Shown here piece by piece: positions 26,434-34,398 of a DNA stretch of 64,000 nucleotides. This DNA comes from Anaerolineae bacterium (GTDB lineage Bacteria; Chloroflexota; Anaerolineae; Anaerolineales; Villigracilaceae), in NCBI GenBank assembly GCA_021324435.1, contig JAJPIZ010000033.1, positions 22,891 to 86,890 on the forward strand, written 5' to 3'. Made by a program: the position numbers and the translations under genes. Below the pieces are notes generated by a model, which saw only the letters and a program-made list of their open reading frames with translations, was not told where the DNA came from and made no database searches. Every line of letters begins with the position of its first letter. Position 1 is the first letter of the stretch.

Positions 26434-26450
26434 AGGATGATATACTGGGT

Positions 26451-27050
26451 ATGGACACGCAACCTTTACTTCATACACACAGCCGGGGGGCTGTCATACC
26501 CATGCAGAACTTTGATGAGTTAAAAGCGCTGGACGGTTTGCGGAATCTCGACTCGCAGATCATTGGCGCCGTTTACGACAAGTATTTTTCGGAAATCTAT
26601 CGCTATGTGCGCTATCGGCTGGGCGATGAACATATCGCAGAAGATATTGCCAGCGATGTGTTTGTGCGCCTGCTCGAAGCCTTGCAGAATGGCCGCGGGC
26701 CGCAATCCAATTTGAAGGCCTGGCTGCTTTCCACTGCGGCTCACATCGTCACCGATCATTTGCGGCGCGCATATCGGCGGCCGGTTGAATCGCTTCCTGA
26801 AAATTTGCTGGACACGGCGTCTGTGCCGAGCGATGAATTCGACCGCCGCGAGCAAACCCGTGAATTTCAACAGGCGTATGCTCAACTTACGTCTGAGCAA
26901 CAAAATGTTTTGGCGCTGCGTTTTGGCCAGGGATACTCGCTTGAAGAGACCGCTTCGGTCTTGAAGAAAAACGTCAATGCCGTGAAGGCCCTCCAGTTCC
27001 GCGCGCTGGCCGCGTTACAACGGAACATTGGGGAGGTGGCGAATGAATAA
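26451..27050 (+). CDS. ECF-type RNA polymerase sigma factor
   Basis: This 199-aa protein has sigma region 2 (YDKYFSEIYRYVRYRLGD, AEDIASDVFVRLLEAL) and region 4 (LTSEQQNVLALRFGQGYS, EETASVLKKNVNAVKALQFRAL). It would direct RNA polymerase to a dedicated promoter set. The start used is the ATG at 26451, four bases after TATACT; a second ATG at 26502 behind GGGGGG is equally plausible and would remove a non-homologous leader of 17 residues. Its stop overlaps the start of the next gene by eight bases, and that gene encodes its probable membrane regulator. Confidence 0.9.
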   Translation: MDTQPLLHTHSRGAVIPMQNFDELKALDGLRNLDSQIIGAVYDKYFSEIYRYVRYRLGDEHIAEDIASDVFVRLLEALQNGRGPQSNLKAWLLSTAAHIVTDHLRRAYRRPVESLPENLLDTASVPSDEFDRREQTREFQQAYAQLTSEQQNVLALRFGQGYSLEETASVLKKNVNAVKALQFRALAALQRNIGEVANE

Positions 27051-28215
27051 TAAATTGTATGACGCCCTTGAAAATTCCTTATCAGCTCTTGAGGAGGGAC
27101 AGGATTTAGATGCCGTTCTGGCGCGTTATCCTGATCTTGCCAAACAACTTCGCCCGATGCTCGAAACCTCGCTTCACGCGCGGACCATGGGCGGCGCGGC
27201 CGTTTCGAGCGACATCCAACGCCGCGGCCGTTCCCGTTTGTTGCAACGCGCCGCGGAAATGCGCGAAGCGAAAAGATCGAAGAGACGAGTCATTCCCATG
27301 TTTTCGCGCATGGCGCTCACACTGGGATTGGTTGGCGTGCTGGTATTGAGCAGTACGGGGCTGGTCAATGCTTCTTCCGGCTCGCTCCCTGGCGATCAAC
27401 TTTATCCGGTAAAGCGAACATGGGAGGGTGTGCGACTCTTCTTTGTGTTTAGTCCGGGAGGTCGCGATCTCCTTGAGAGTCAATTTGAACAGGAACGCCT
27501 TGATGAGATTGACGAACTGCTTGCAAAAGGACGCAGTATATCTGTAGTGTTTTCAGGCCTGGTGACCAGGCAACAGGACGGGCAGTGGCTTATTTCTGGC
27601 ATCCCGGTCCAGGTCAGCGCGGCGACGCGGTTGCCCGCGCAGGTGATTCCCAGCGGCGCGCCGGTCATGGTCACAGGCTTGACGCGTGAAGATGGAATTG
27701 TCGAAGCGCAGGAAATCCAATTGTTGCAAGCGGGTGCTTCCCTCCCGCCGCTCGAGCCATCTGAGAGGAATAATTCTGAGGGCGAACATGGCGATTCGAA
27801 TCCGGCGCCTACTTCGCAGGTTATCTTGACTCCGCGCGCGCCTGTCCCTGAAACCGGTTCCAATCAGAATGAGCAGGAGCATCACTCTTATGAATTTAGC
27901 GGCGTGGTTCAATCCGTTCAAGATGGCATCTGGGTTATCAATGGACAGACTGTGTCTGTAAATCAGGCAGACATCAAAGGGAACATTGCTGTTGGGTCTT
28001 ATGTCAAGTTTGAAGGTTACTACGATGTGAACGGAATCTTTGTGGTCACCAGGATCGAATTGAAGTCGGGCAGTGGTACTTCCAAAGGCGATAATACGAG
28101 CGGAAGCGGCGCTGGCGAGAATGAGAATAATAACGACAACTCGAACACCAACAGCAACAGCAACGAAAGCTCAGGTTCAGGCTCAGGCTCAAGTTCAAGC
28201 GAGGATGATCACTAA
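27043..28215 (+). CDS. DUF5667/DUF5666 membrane protein, probable anti-sigma partner
   Basis: This 390-aa protein starts at the ATG at 27043, inside the end of the sigma gene. A cytoplasmic part (1-87) holds LYDALENSLSALEEGQDLDAVLARYP, split here over a gap from its family pattern, which could bind the sigma factor. A membrane segment follows (about 88-110), then DUF5667 (PGDQLYPVKRTWEGVRL), two DUF5666 domains (about 165-232 and 290-345) and a Ser/Gly/Asn-rich tail. The topology of a short cytoplasmic domain, one membrane helix and a long outer domain is that of an anti-sigma factor; direct evidence for sigma binding is lacking. Confidence 0.82.
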   Translation: MNNKLYDALENSLSALEEGQDLDAVLARYPDLAKQLRPMLETSLHARTMGGAAVSSDIQRRGRSRLLQRAAEMREAKRSKRRVIPMFSRMALTLGLVGVLVLSSTGLVNASSGSLPGDQLYPVKRTWEGVRLFFVFSPGGRDLLESQFEQERLDEIDELLAKGRSISVVFSGLVTRQQDGQWLISGIPVQVSAATRLPAQVIPSGAPVMVTGLTREDGIVEAQEIQLLQAGASLPPLEPSERNNSEGEHGDSNPAPTSQVILTPRAPVPETGSNQNEQEHHSYEFSGVVQSVQDGIWVINGQTVSVNQADIKGNIAVGSYVKFEGYYDVNGIFVVTRIELKSGSGTSKGDNTSGSGAGENENNNDNSNTNSNSNESSGSGSGSSSSEDDH

Positions 28216-28231
28216 CTCCTGAATTTCGAAA

Positions 28232-28262
28232 AACGCCGCGCACGACGAGCGCGGCGTTTTTT
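28232..28262 (+). terminator. Intrinsic terminator of the ECF sigma operon
   Basis: Stem AACGCCGCGC with GCGCGGCGTT (28232-28241 and 28249-28258), then TTTT. Confidence 0.9.
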
Positions 28263-28337
28263 CATGTTGCCATTTTCCATAAATTCGAGTACATTAAGCC
28301 ATATAGAACATTCGTGCCAATTCCGAGGAGAACCCCG

Positions 28338-30935
28338 ATGACTGACAAGAAATTCTATATTGGTCGTTTATTTGATCCCGGGAAAAATCAAATTACAACT
28401 GCGCCCGTTGAATATGACCCTGCCGACCTGACCACCCACGCGGTCGTGACCGGCATGACCGGTTCCGGCAAGACCGGCCTGTGCATTGACCTGCTCGAAG
28501 AAGCCGCGTTGCAAAACATCCCCGCCATTATCATTGACCCCAAGGGCGATCTCACCAATTTACTTCTGCATTTTCCCGATCTTGCGCCGCAGGATTTCCA
28601 GCCGTGGATTGACCCGGAGATCGCGCGCCGCGCCGGCGAAACAATCGAACAGGCCGCTAGCGCCGCGTCTTCTGCGTGGCGAAAAGGATTGCAGGATTGG
28701 GGGATTGGCCGTGAACGTTTGTTGGCTCTCAAAAACGCGGCAGAATTTGCGATCTATACGCCCGGCTCAGATTCTGGTATTCCGGTCAGTGTTTTATCTT
28801 CGCTGGCCGCGCCGGACTTGGATTGGAACTCCAATCGCGAGATTTTGCGCGAGAAAATTTCCAGCACGGTCACGGCTTTGCTCGGATTGATCGGCATGGA
28901 AGATATTGACCCGATCCAATCGCGCGAACACATTCTGCTCTCGAATCTTTTTGAAACGGCGTGGAGTCAGGGCAAGGACATTGAACTCACCGAACTGATT
29001 CTGCAAACGCAAACGCCGCCCTTCGATAAACTCGGCGCGTTTCCTGTGGATACCTTCTTCCCTCCAAAAGATCGCATGGCGCTGGCGATGCAATTGAATA
29101 ACATCCTGGCCGCCCCCGCATTTGAAGTTTGGCGCGAAGGACAAAATCTCGACATCCCAACCTTGCTGTACTCCAAAGATGGCCGCCCGCGTCACAGCAT
29201 TTTTTATCTTGCGCATCTCTCGGAAGCAGAGCGTATGTTCTTCGTGACTTTACTTTTCTCTGCAGTTGAAACATGGATGCGCACACAAAGCGGCACTGGT
29301 TCATTGCGCGCTATTCTTTACATGGATGAAATTTTTGGTTACCTGCCGCCGCAATCCAATCCACCCTCGAAGACGCCGCTTTTGCGAATGCTCAAACAGG
29401 CGCGCGCCTTTGGTCTCGGCCTGTTGCTTGCCACGCAAAACCCTGTTGATGTGGATTACAAAGCCCTCTCCAACGCGGGCACATGGATCATCGGCAAGTT
29501 GCAAACTGAGCAGGATAAGAATCGTTTATTGGATGGACTTTCCAGCGCGTCGGGAGCAGTCTCGCGCGCGACTCTCGATCAATTAATCTCCGGTCTCGGC
29601 AAGCGCGTTTTCGTGCTTCACAACATTCATGCAAAACAGCCCGCGCTCATTCAATCTCGCTGGACGATGAACTTCCTGGCCGGCCCGATGACGCGGACGC
29701 AGATACCGGCGCTGAATCAACTCGTGGGCGCAAGTTTGATGACAGACGATAAACCACGGACCACGACGCGGATGGCTTCAGCCGCGCGGCCGGTCCAATC
29801 GGTCGCGCCCGCCCTTCGACAAGCTCAGGGCAACGCTTCGGGTCCGGACCTTGAAGCGGCTCCCGTTTCTATGGCTGAATCCAAGCCTCGAACATCGTCC
29901 ACCGTCAACAGTCCATACCCTTCGGGCACGATGTCATCCGCTAATCAAACCAAGCCCTCATTGCCCGCGGGCATCGCAGAATATTTCCTTCCACAGAATC
30001 ACAGTTTGCCTGAGGCTTTCGCCGTAGCGAATCAACCCATGCCTGCGGAAGCAATGATTCAAAATGTTGTCTATCGTCCTGCATTGCTGGCTTCTGCACA
30101 AATTCGATTCCTTGACCGCAAAATGGGCGTGGATACGACAATGACGCGCGCCGCGTTGGTGGAAAAGCCCGAGCGAAGCGGGGTGATTCGCTGGGACGAT
30201 TTTCCATATCGCGGCCCGTCGCTCGATATATTGGATAGCGCTCCAACGCCCGGCGCGCGTTTCGGAATGATGGACGCGCCGCTGAACGATTCAAAGCGCA
30301 TGACAGCCATGCAAAAAGATTTTTCCGATTGGGTGTATCGCAACTCGTCGGTGAAGGCACGCGTAAATCAGGCGCTGAAAGTTTTCGCCGGGCCTGATGT
30401 CTCTCAGGCAGATTTTATGAAGGCTTGCGCTGATGCGGCGCGCGAGGCGCGAGACGCCGAGATTGGAAAGGCGGTTGGGGCGCTGGACCGGAAAATCAAA
30501 GCGCTTGAAGAAAAAATCGCGCGTGAAGAACGTGAATTGCAACAGGATCAAACCGAATTGGGTCAACGCAAGACCGAAGAACTTGGCAACCTCGCCGAAT
30601 TGGGCGCGGGGTTGGTTGGGCTAACCCGCAAAAAGACGGTGACTTCTCAACTCACCAAGCATCGCTTGACCGAACAGGCAAAAGCGGATGTGCAGGAGTC
30701 CATTGATTCCATTGCCCAATACAAAAAGGATTTGGCCGACTTGCAGGCGCAACGCGAAAAAACCGCGGCGGAAATCAATGACCGCTGGGGACATGTGGTC
30801 AACGATGTGGCCGAGGTCAATGTGACACCCAAGAAGACAGACATTTATGTCAATCTGTTTGGTGTGGCTTGGATGCCATACTACGCGGTCCAGGCTGGCG
30901 CGCAGACAATGGAATTACCCGCATTCGGGGAGTAA
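28338..30935 (+). CDS. HerA/DUF853-like ATPase
   Basis: This 865-aa protein starts at the ATG at 28338 behind GAGGAG. It has a Walker A motif GMTGSGKT (Lys45), the strand AIIIDPKGDLTNLL typical of HerA/VirB4-type ATPases, a Walker B-like ILYMDEIFGYLPP, and the sensor-like LLLATQNPVDVDYKAL. It should be a ring-forming DNA or protein-translocating ATPase. Residues about 470-555 are a low-complexity linker that includes dispersed repeats (29811-29832 and 29888-29912). The C-terminal part has a long coiled coil (about 705-815) and a conserved end. No NurA nuclease lies nearby, so a HerA-NurA role is not supported here. Confidence 0.85.
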   Translation: MTDKKFYIGRLFDPGKNQITTAPVEYDPADLTTHAVVTGMTGSGKTGLCIDLLEEAALQNIPAIIIDPKGDLTNLLLHFPDLAPQDFQPWIDPEIARRAGETIEQAASAASSAWRKGLQDWGIGRERLLALKNAAEFAIYTPGSDSGIPVSVLSSLAAPDLDWNSNREILREKISSTVTALLGLIGMEDIDPIQSREHILLSNLFETAWSQGKDIELTELILQTQTPPFDKLGAFPVDTFFPPKDRMALAMQLNNILAAPAFEVWREGQNLDIPTLLYSKDGRPRHSIFYLAHLSEAERMFFVTLLFSAVETWMRTQSGTGSLRAILYMDEIFGYLPPQSNPPSKTPLLRMLKQARAFGLGLLLATQNPVDVDYKALSNAGTWIIGKLQTEQDKNRLLDGLSSASGAVSRATLDQLISGLGKRVFVLHNIHAKQPALIQSRWTMNFLAGPMTRTQIPALNQLVGASLMTDDKPRTTTRMASAARPVQSVAPALRQAQGNASGPDLEAAPVSMAESKPRTSSTVNSPYPSGTMSSANQTKPSLPAGIAEYFLPQNHSLPEAFAVANQPMPAEAMIQNVVYRPALLASAQIRFLDRKMGVDTTMTRAALVEKPERSGVIRWDDFPYRGPSLDILDSAPTPGARFGMMDAPLNDSKRMTAMQKDFSDWVYRNSSVKARVNQALKVFAGPDVSQADFMKACADAAREARDAEIGKAVGALDRKIKALEEKIAREERELQQDQTELGQRKTEELGNLAELGAGLVGLTRKKTVTSQLTKHRLTEQAKADVQESIDSIAQYKKDLADLQAQREKTAAEINDRWGHVVNDVAEVNVTPKKTDIYVNLFGVAWMPYYAVQAGAQTMELPAFGE
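29811..29832. repeat. In-frame TCGACAAGCTCAGGG repeat inside the HerA-like gene
   Basis: GCCCTTCGACAAGCTCAGGG forms a small hairpin and encodes LRQAQGN in the linker. A related sequence (CCTCGACTTCGCTCAGGG) lies in the first FemABX gene at 56475. Confidence 0.6.
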
Positions 30936-30950
30936 TCAGTTTCAGGTTTG

Positions 30951-30982
30951 AAGGTTGGCATGTCAAGCCTGCCAACCTTTTA
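30951..30982 (+). terminator. Intrinsic terminator after the HerA-like gene
   Basis: Stem AAGGTTGGCA with TGCCAACCTT around nine bases, then TTTATA. Confidence 0.7.
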
Positions 30983-30998
30983 TATGAAGGGAGAGGCA

Positions 30999-31589
30999 AT
31001 GCTCTGGCTCGTTTTATCAATGGCCGTGTGGGGAATTGTCCATTCGATTCTGGCTTCGATGCAAGTCAAAGGCTTTTTACGCGGCATTCTGGGAAGCGGC
31101 TTCATGCGCGTCTATCGTCTGTCTTATAATATTTTCTCACTGGCTACGTTTGCGCCAATCCTTGTCTTGATGAAGAGATTGCCCGACCGCTCCTTGTATG
31201 TTGTCTTGTCTCCGTGGGTTTATGCGATGTTGGCCGGGCAAATAGCGGCGGCCTTGTGCCTGTTGGTCACATTCCTTCAGACCGATGCTCTCTCCTTTGT
31301 GGGGCTACGCCAACTCATTGAAGAAGAGAAGCCAGCCGCGCTGGTTACGAAAGGTTTTTATCGTTTGGTGCGGCACCCATTGTATTTATTTAGTTTGCTT
31401 TTCATCTGGCTTTCTCCCATAATGACCGTCAATATGCTGGTTGTGTGGATTTCACTCACAGCGTATCTTTTCATCGGTGCATATTTTGAAGAACGTAAGC
31501 TCTTACGCGAGTTCGGCGCGGCGTATGCAGATTACAAATCGCGTACGCCAATGATGATTCCCGGCTTGCTTTTCGGAAGGAACAAATAA
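30999..31589 (+). CDS. NnrU/isoprenylcysteine methyltransferase-like membrane protein
   Basis: This 196-aa protein starts at the ATG at 30999 behind AAGGGAGAGG. It has five or six membrane segments and the C-terminal signature GFYRLVRHPLYLF, then AYFEERKLLREFGAAYADYKSRTPMMIP shown here across a gap from the first motif, as in ICMT, PEMT and NnrU-type membrane methyltransferases. It likely uses S-adenosylmethionine to methylate a lipid or isoprenoid substrate. The substrate cannot be assigned. Confidence 0.8.
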   Translation: MLWLVLSMAVWGIVHSILASMQVKGFLRGILGSGFMRVYRLSYNIFSLATFAPILVLMKRLPDRSLYVVLSPWVYAMLAGQIAAALCLLVTFLQTDALSFVGLRQLIEEEKPAALVTKGFYRLVRHPLYLFSLLFIWLSPIMTVNMLVVWISLTAYLFIGAYFEERKLLREFGAAYADYKSRTPMMIPGLLFGRNK

Positions 31590-31669
31590 CGCGGTTGGTT
31601 CGTTAACCGTTTCAGATTGCATAAGTATCATGCAATCCGTAATTTCTGTGTACAGGTATAATTTTCTTT

Positions 31670-33559
31670 ATGTCTGCTCTCAACTATTCCCTCCCGCGGC
31701 GCATTCCAGTTCTTGCACAAATCCTGGCGGCCTTGCTTGGCGGCCTGACGTTGTTTCTCGTCACCCTCACCATCTGGGTGGTGGGATATCAACTCGTCTA
31801 TGCCGGGCGAATCTTTCCCGGCGTGTCCGTTGCCGGTGTGGATATTTCGGGCATGGCGCCGCAGGACGCGGCATTGAAATTGAGCCAAACGCTTTCGTAT
31901 CCGATCAACGGGAAGGTGTTATTCCGAGAAGGGGATAAGGTGTGGGTGGCGTCGCCCGCGGAATTAGGTATGGTCTTTGATCCCTCTGCCAGCGCGCAAG
32001 CCGCTTACCGTCTGGGACGAAGCGGCGGACTCTTCGGCGCGCTCAGTGGACAAATCCGCGCGCGCGGCTTCGGCTATGACGTCGCGCCTGTCATCATCTT
32101 CGATCAGCGTGTAGCGTATCAATATTTACAGGGATTATCGCAACAGGTCAACACGCCGGTCGTAGAGGCCAGCCTGCATTTGGATGGAACGAATGTGATC
32201 GCTCAGCCCGGTCAGGTTGGGCGTCAGTTGAATGTGGATGCAACGCTGATTTATCTCAATGCACAACTTCAAACGTTTCGTGATGGAGAAGTGCCGCTGG
32301 TGGTTCAAGAAGTGCCGCCGGCCATCATGGATGTTTCCGCGCAAGCCGATACTGCGCGCCAGATTTTGAGCCAGCCGATGCAGTTGGTTTTGCCGAACAT
32401 GCAGGCGGGCGATCCCGGCCCATGGACGTATGATGTACAAGTGCTCGCAAACATGATCGGTGTGCAAAAGGTGCAAAATGGAGACAAGTCCGAAGTGCGT
32501 GTTGTATTGGATCCTAATGCACTGATCCAGATTTTGGAAGGCATCAAAACACAGGTCAATCGTTCGGCGGAGAACGCGCGCTTTCATTTTGATGACGCGA
32601 CCGGCCAATTGATTGTTTTGTCTCCGTCCACCACGGGCCGCACGCTGGATGTCAGCGCCAGCATGAGCGCCATCAACAACGCGCTGTTGAATGGACAACA
32701 TGTCATCCCGCTGGCGGTTAATGAAACTCAACCCACTTTGCCCGACACAGCGACTTCTCAACAACTGGGCATCACACAACTCGTCTCCCAGCAGTCAACG
32801 TATTTTTGGGGGTCAAGTCAGGCGCGTATTCAAAATATTCAAACGGCCGCGGCTCGCTTCGATGGGGTGCTGGTCGCGCCGGGTGAGACCTTTTCCATGG
32901 GCGAGACGCTCGGTGATGTGAGTCTCGATAACGGTTTTACTGAAGCACTGATTATTTACGGCGGACGAACCATCAAAGGCGTCGGCGGCGGTGTGTGTCA
33001 GGTCAGCACCACGCTGTTTCGCACTGTGTTCTTCGCGGGGTATCCCGTCGTGGAGCGAATTCCCCACGCATATCGGGTCTCCTATTATGAAGAGACAGCC
33101 AGCGGCTCGGACGATTCTTCCATGGCCGGCATGGATGCGACGGTTTATTTTCCGCTCGTGGATTTCAAATTTACCAACGACACTCCCTATTGGATTCTGA
33201 TGGAAACGTATGTGGATATCGGTTCGCGTTCATTGACATGGAAACTTTATTCCACATCGGATGGGCGCTCTGTCACATGGAAGACCACAGGCCTGCAAAA
33301 TGTTGTCCCTGCGCCCAAACCGCGCTTCGAGGAAAACTCAGATCTAAACCCCGGCCAGATCAAGCAAGTGGATTGGGCCGCCAACGGCGCGGATGTGACC
33401 GTGACGCGCACGGTTTGGAAGAACGGTGCGGTTTATTTTCAAGATACATATCAGACTCACTATCAAGCCTGGCAGGCCATTTGTCAATACGCGCCGGGCA
33501 TGGATAACCCGGAAAAAGTTGCAAAGCGAAAAAATCTTTGCCAATCTCCCTCATCGTAG
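31670..33559 (+). CDS. VanW-family envelope protein
   Basis: This 629-aa protein has one N-terminal membrane helix (about 15-42) and a long exterior part. It has two YoaR/peptidoglycan-binding-type domains (about 90-200 and 250-345, with GVDISGMAPQDAALKL near the start) and a VanW domain (about 375-505) with RFDGVLVAPGETFSMGETLG, GGGVCQVSTTLFRTVFFAG and IPHAYRVSYYEE. The C-terminus (DVTVTRTVWKNGAVYFQD) resembles a G5 domain. VanW proteins are linked to glycopeptide resistance loci and spore walls, but their activity is unknown; no van genes are nearby. TATAAT lies seven bases before the ATG without a Shine-Dalgarno site. Confidence 0.9.
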   Translation: MSALNYSLPRRIPVLAQILAALLGGLTLFLVTLTIWVVGYQLVYAGRIFPGVSVAGVDISGMAPQDAALKLSQTLSYPINGKVLFREGDKVWVASPAELGMVFDPSASAQAAYRLGRSGGLFGALSGQIRARGFGYDVAPVIIFDQRVAYQYLQGLSQQVNTPVVEASLHLDGTNVIAQPGQVGRQLNVDATLIYLNAQLQTFRDGEVPLVVQEVPPAIMDVSAQADTARQILSQPMQLVLPNMQAGDPGPWTYDVQVLANMIGVQKVQNGDKSEVRVVLDPNALIQILEGIKTQVNRSAENARFHFDDATGQLIVLSPSTTGRTLDVSASMSAINNALLNGQHVIPLAVNETQPTLPDTATSQQLGITQLVSQQSTYFWGSSQARIQNIQTAAARFDGVLVAPGETFSMGETLGDVSLDNGFTEALIIYGGRTIKGVGGGVCQVSTTLFRTVFFAGYPVVERIPHAYRVSYYEETASGSDDSSMAGMDATVYFPLVDFKFTNDTPYWILMETYVDIGSRSLTWKLYSTSDGRSVTWKTTGLQNVVPAPKPRFEENSDLNPGQIKQVDWAANGADVTVTRTVWKNGAVYFQDTYQTHYQAWQAICQYAPGMDNPEKVAKRKNLCQSPSS

Positions 33560-33591
33560 CATGGTAAAATCTTCGCTTGATTGGAGAGAAA

Positions 33592-33810
33592 ATGGTCAGT
33601 CAGGAATTGCTTGAAATCTTGCGTTGTCCAAATTGTGTTCGCGAAAAAGATGGAATGTTGAAACTGTATAAAGATGCCTGGCTCATCTGTCAGGACTGTG
33701 GACGCAAATACCCGATTGTGGATGACATTCCCGTTATGTTAATTGACGAGGGGGATAAGTGGATCAAAACGGCGGAAGACAAGCTTCCCGTTCCACCTCC
33801 TGCGAAATAG
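33592..33810 (+). CDS. Trm112-like zinc protein
   Basis: This 72-aa protein starts at the ATG at 33592 behind GGAGA. It has two cysteine pairs (CPNC, CQDC) and the motif GRKYPIVDDIPVMLIDE, which match the Trm112p-like family. Such proteins activate methyltransferases in eukaryotes and archaea; in bacteria the role is not settled. The next gene begins ten bases later, so they form a short operon with the HEAT-repeat and LCP genes. Confidence 0.9.
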   Translation: MVSQELLEILRCPNCVREKDGMLKLYKDAWLICQDCGRKYPIVDDIPVMLIDEGDKWIKTAEDKLPVPPPAK

Positions 33811-33819
33811 AGCATCGCC

Positions 33820-34395
33820 GTGTCTTCTCTCGACGATCTGCTGGCTGACCTGACCAGCGGAGTGGATGATCGGGCAGAAGCCGCCGCGTCTGCACTGGCG
33901 CGTTTGGGCGAATCCGCTGTTCCCGCGTTAGAAGGCTTGCTCGAATCGCCCGATGTGGATCACCGCTGGTGGGCCGTGCGGACTTTGGCGCAAATGCAAC
34001 ATCCGCATGTGGAATGGCTCATACGCGCGCTGAATGACGAGTCTGCCGAAGTACGCGAGGGCGCGGCATTGGCTCTCGCCGCGCATCCGGTTGAAGAGGC
34101 TGCGCCGGCCTTGGTCAAGGCTTTGAACGATGAGGATGGCATGGTTGCTTCGCTGGCGGTCAATGCGCTGACCGCAATCGGCAAGTCCGCGGTGCCCGTC
34201 CTGTTGGAAGCATATCCTAACGCGTCGCCGCGGGCGCGCATTCAGATGATGCGTGTGCTGGCAGAGATCGGTGACCATCGCGCCATTCCGGTCATGCTGA
34301 AAGCGACGGAGGAAGATTCCGCTTTGTTGAATTACTGGGCGAAGGAAGCGCTCGAACGATTAGGCTTGAATATGGTATATATTAAGCCGGAATAG
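33820..34395 (+). CDS. HEAT-repeat protein
   Basis: This 191-aa protein starts at a GTG. It is made of about five helical repeats (GESAVPALEGLL, HRWWAVRTLAQMQ, SAEVREGAALALAAH, DGMVASLAVNALTAIGKSA, GDHRAIPVMLKATEED), the pattern of PBS-lyase-type HEAT repeats. It is cytoplasmic and probably a protein-binding scaffold. It has no enzyme motif. It sits between the Trm112-like and LCP genes, with the LCP start four bases after its stop codon. Confidence 0.88.
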   Translation: MSSLDDLLADLTSGVDDRAEAAASALARLGESAVPALEGLLESPDVDHRWWAVRTLAQMQHPHVEWLIRALNDESAEVREGAALALAAHPVEEAAPALVKALNDEDGMVASLAVNALTAIGKSAVPVLLEAYPNASPRARIQMMRVLAEIGDHRAIPVMLKATEEDSALLNYWAKEALERLGLNMVYIKPE

Positions 34396-34398
34396 CAT

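Noticed and set aside
23718..28312. ATATAGAACATT shared upstream of the phospholipase-D and HerA-like genes as a regulator site
   Set aside because: A shared 12-mer is expected many times by chance in 64 kb, and it has no symmetry or constant distance to the genes.
28338..30935. HerA-NurA end-resection or defence pair
   Set aside because: No NurA or SIR2-type partner lies next to the ATPase gene.
31670..33559. Vancomycin resistance locus
   Set aside because: Only a VanW-family protein is present; there is no vanH, vanA or vanX, and such proteins are common in wall biology.
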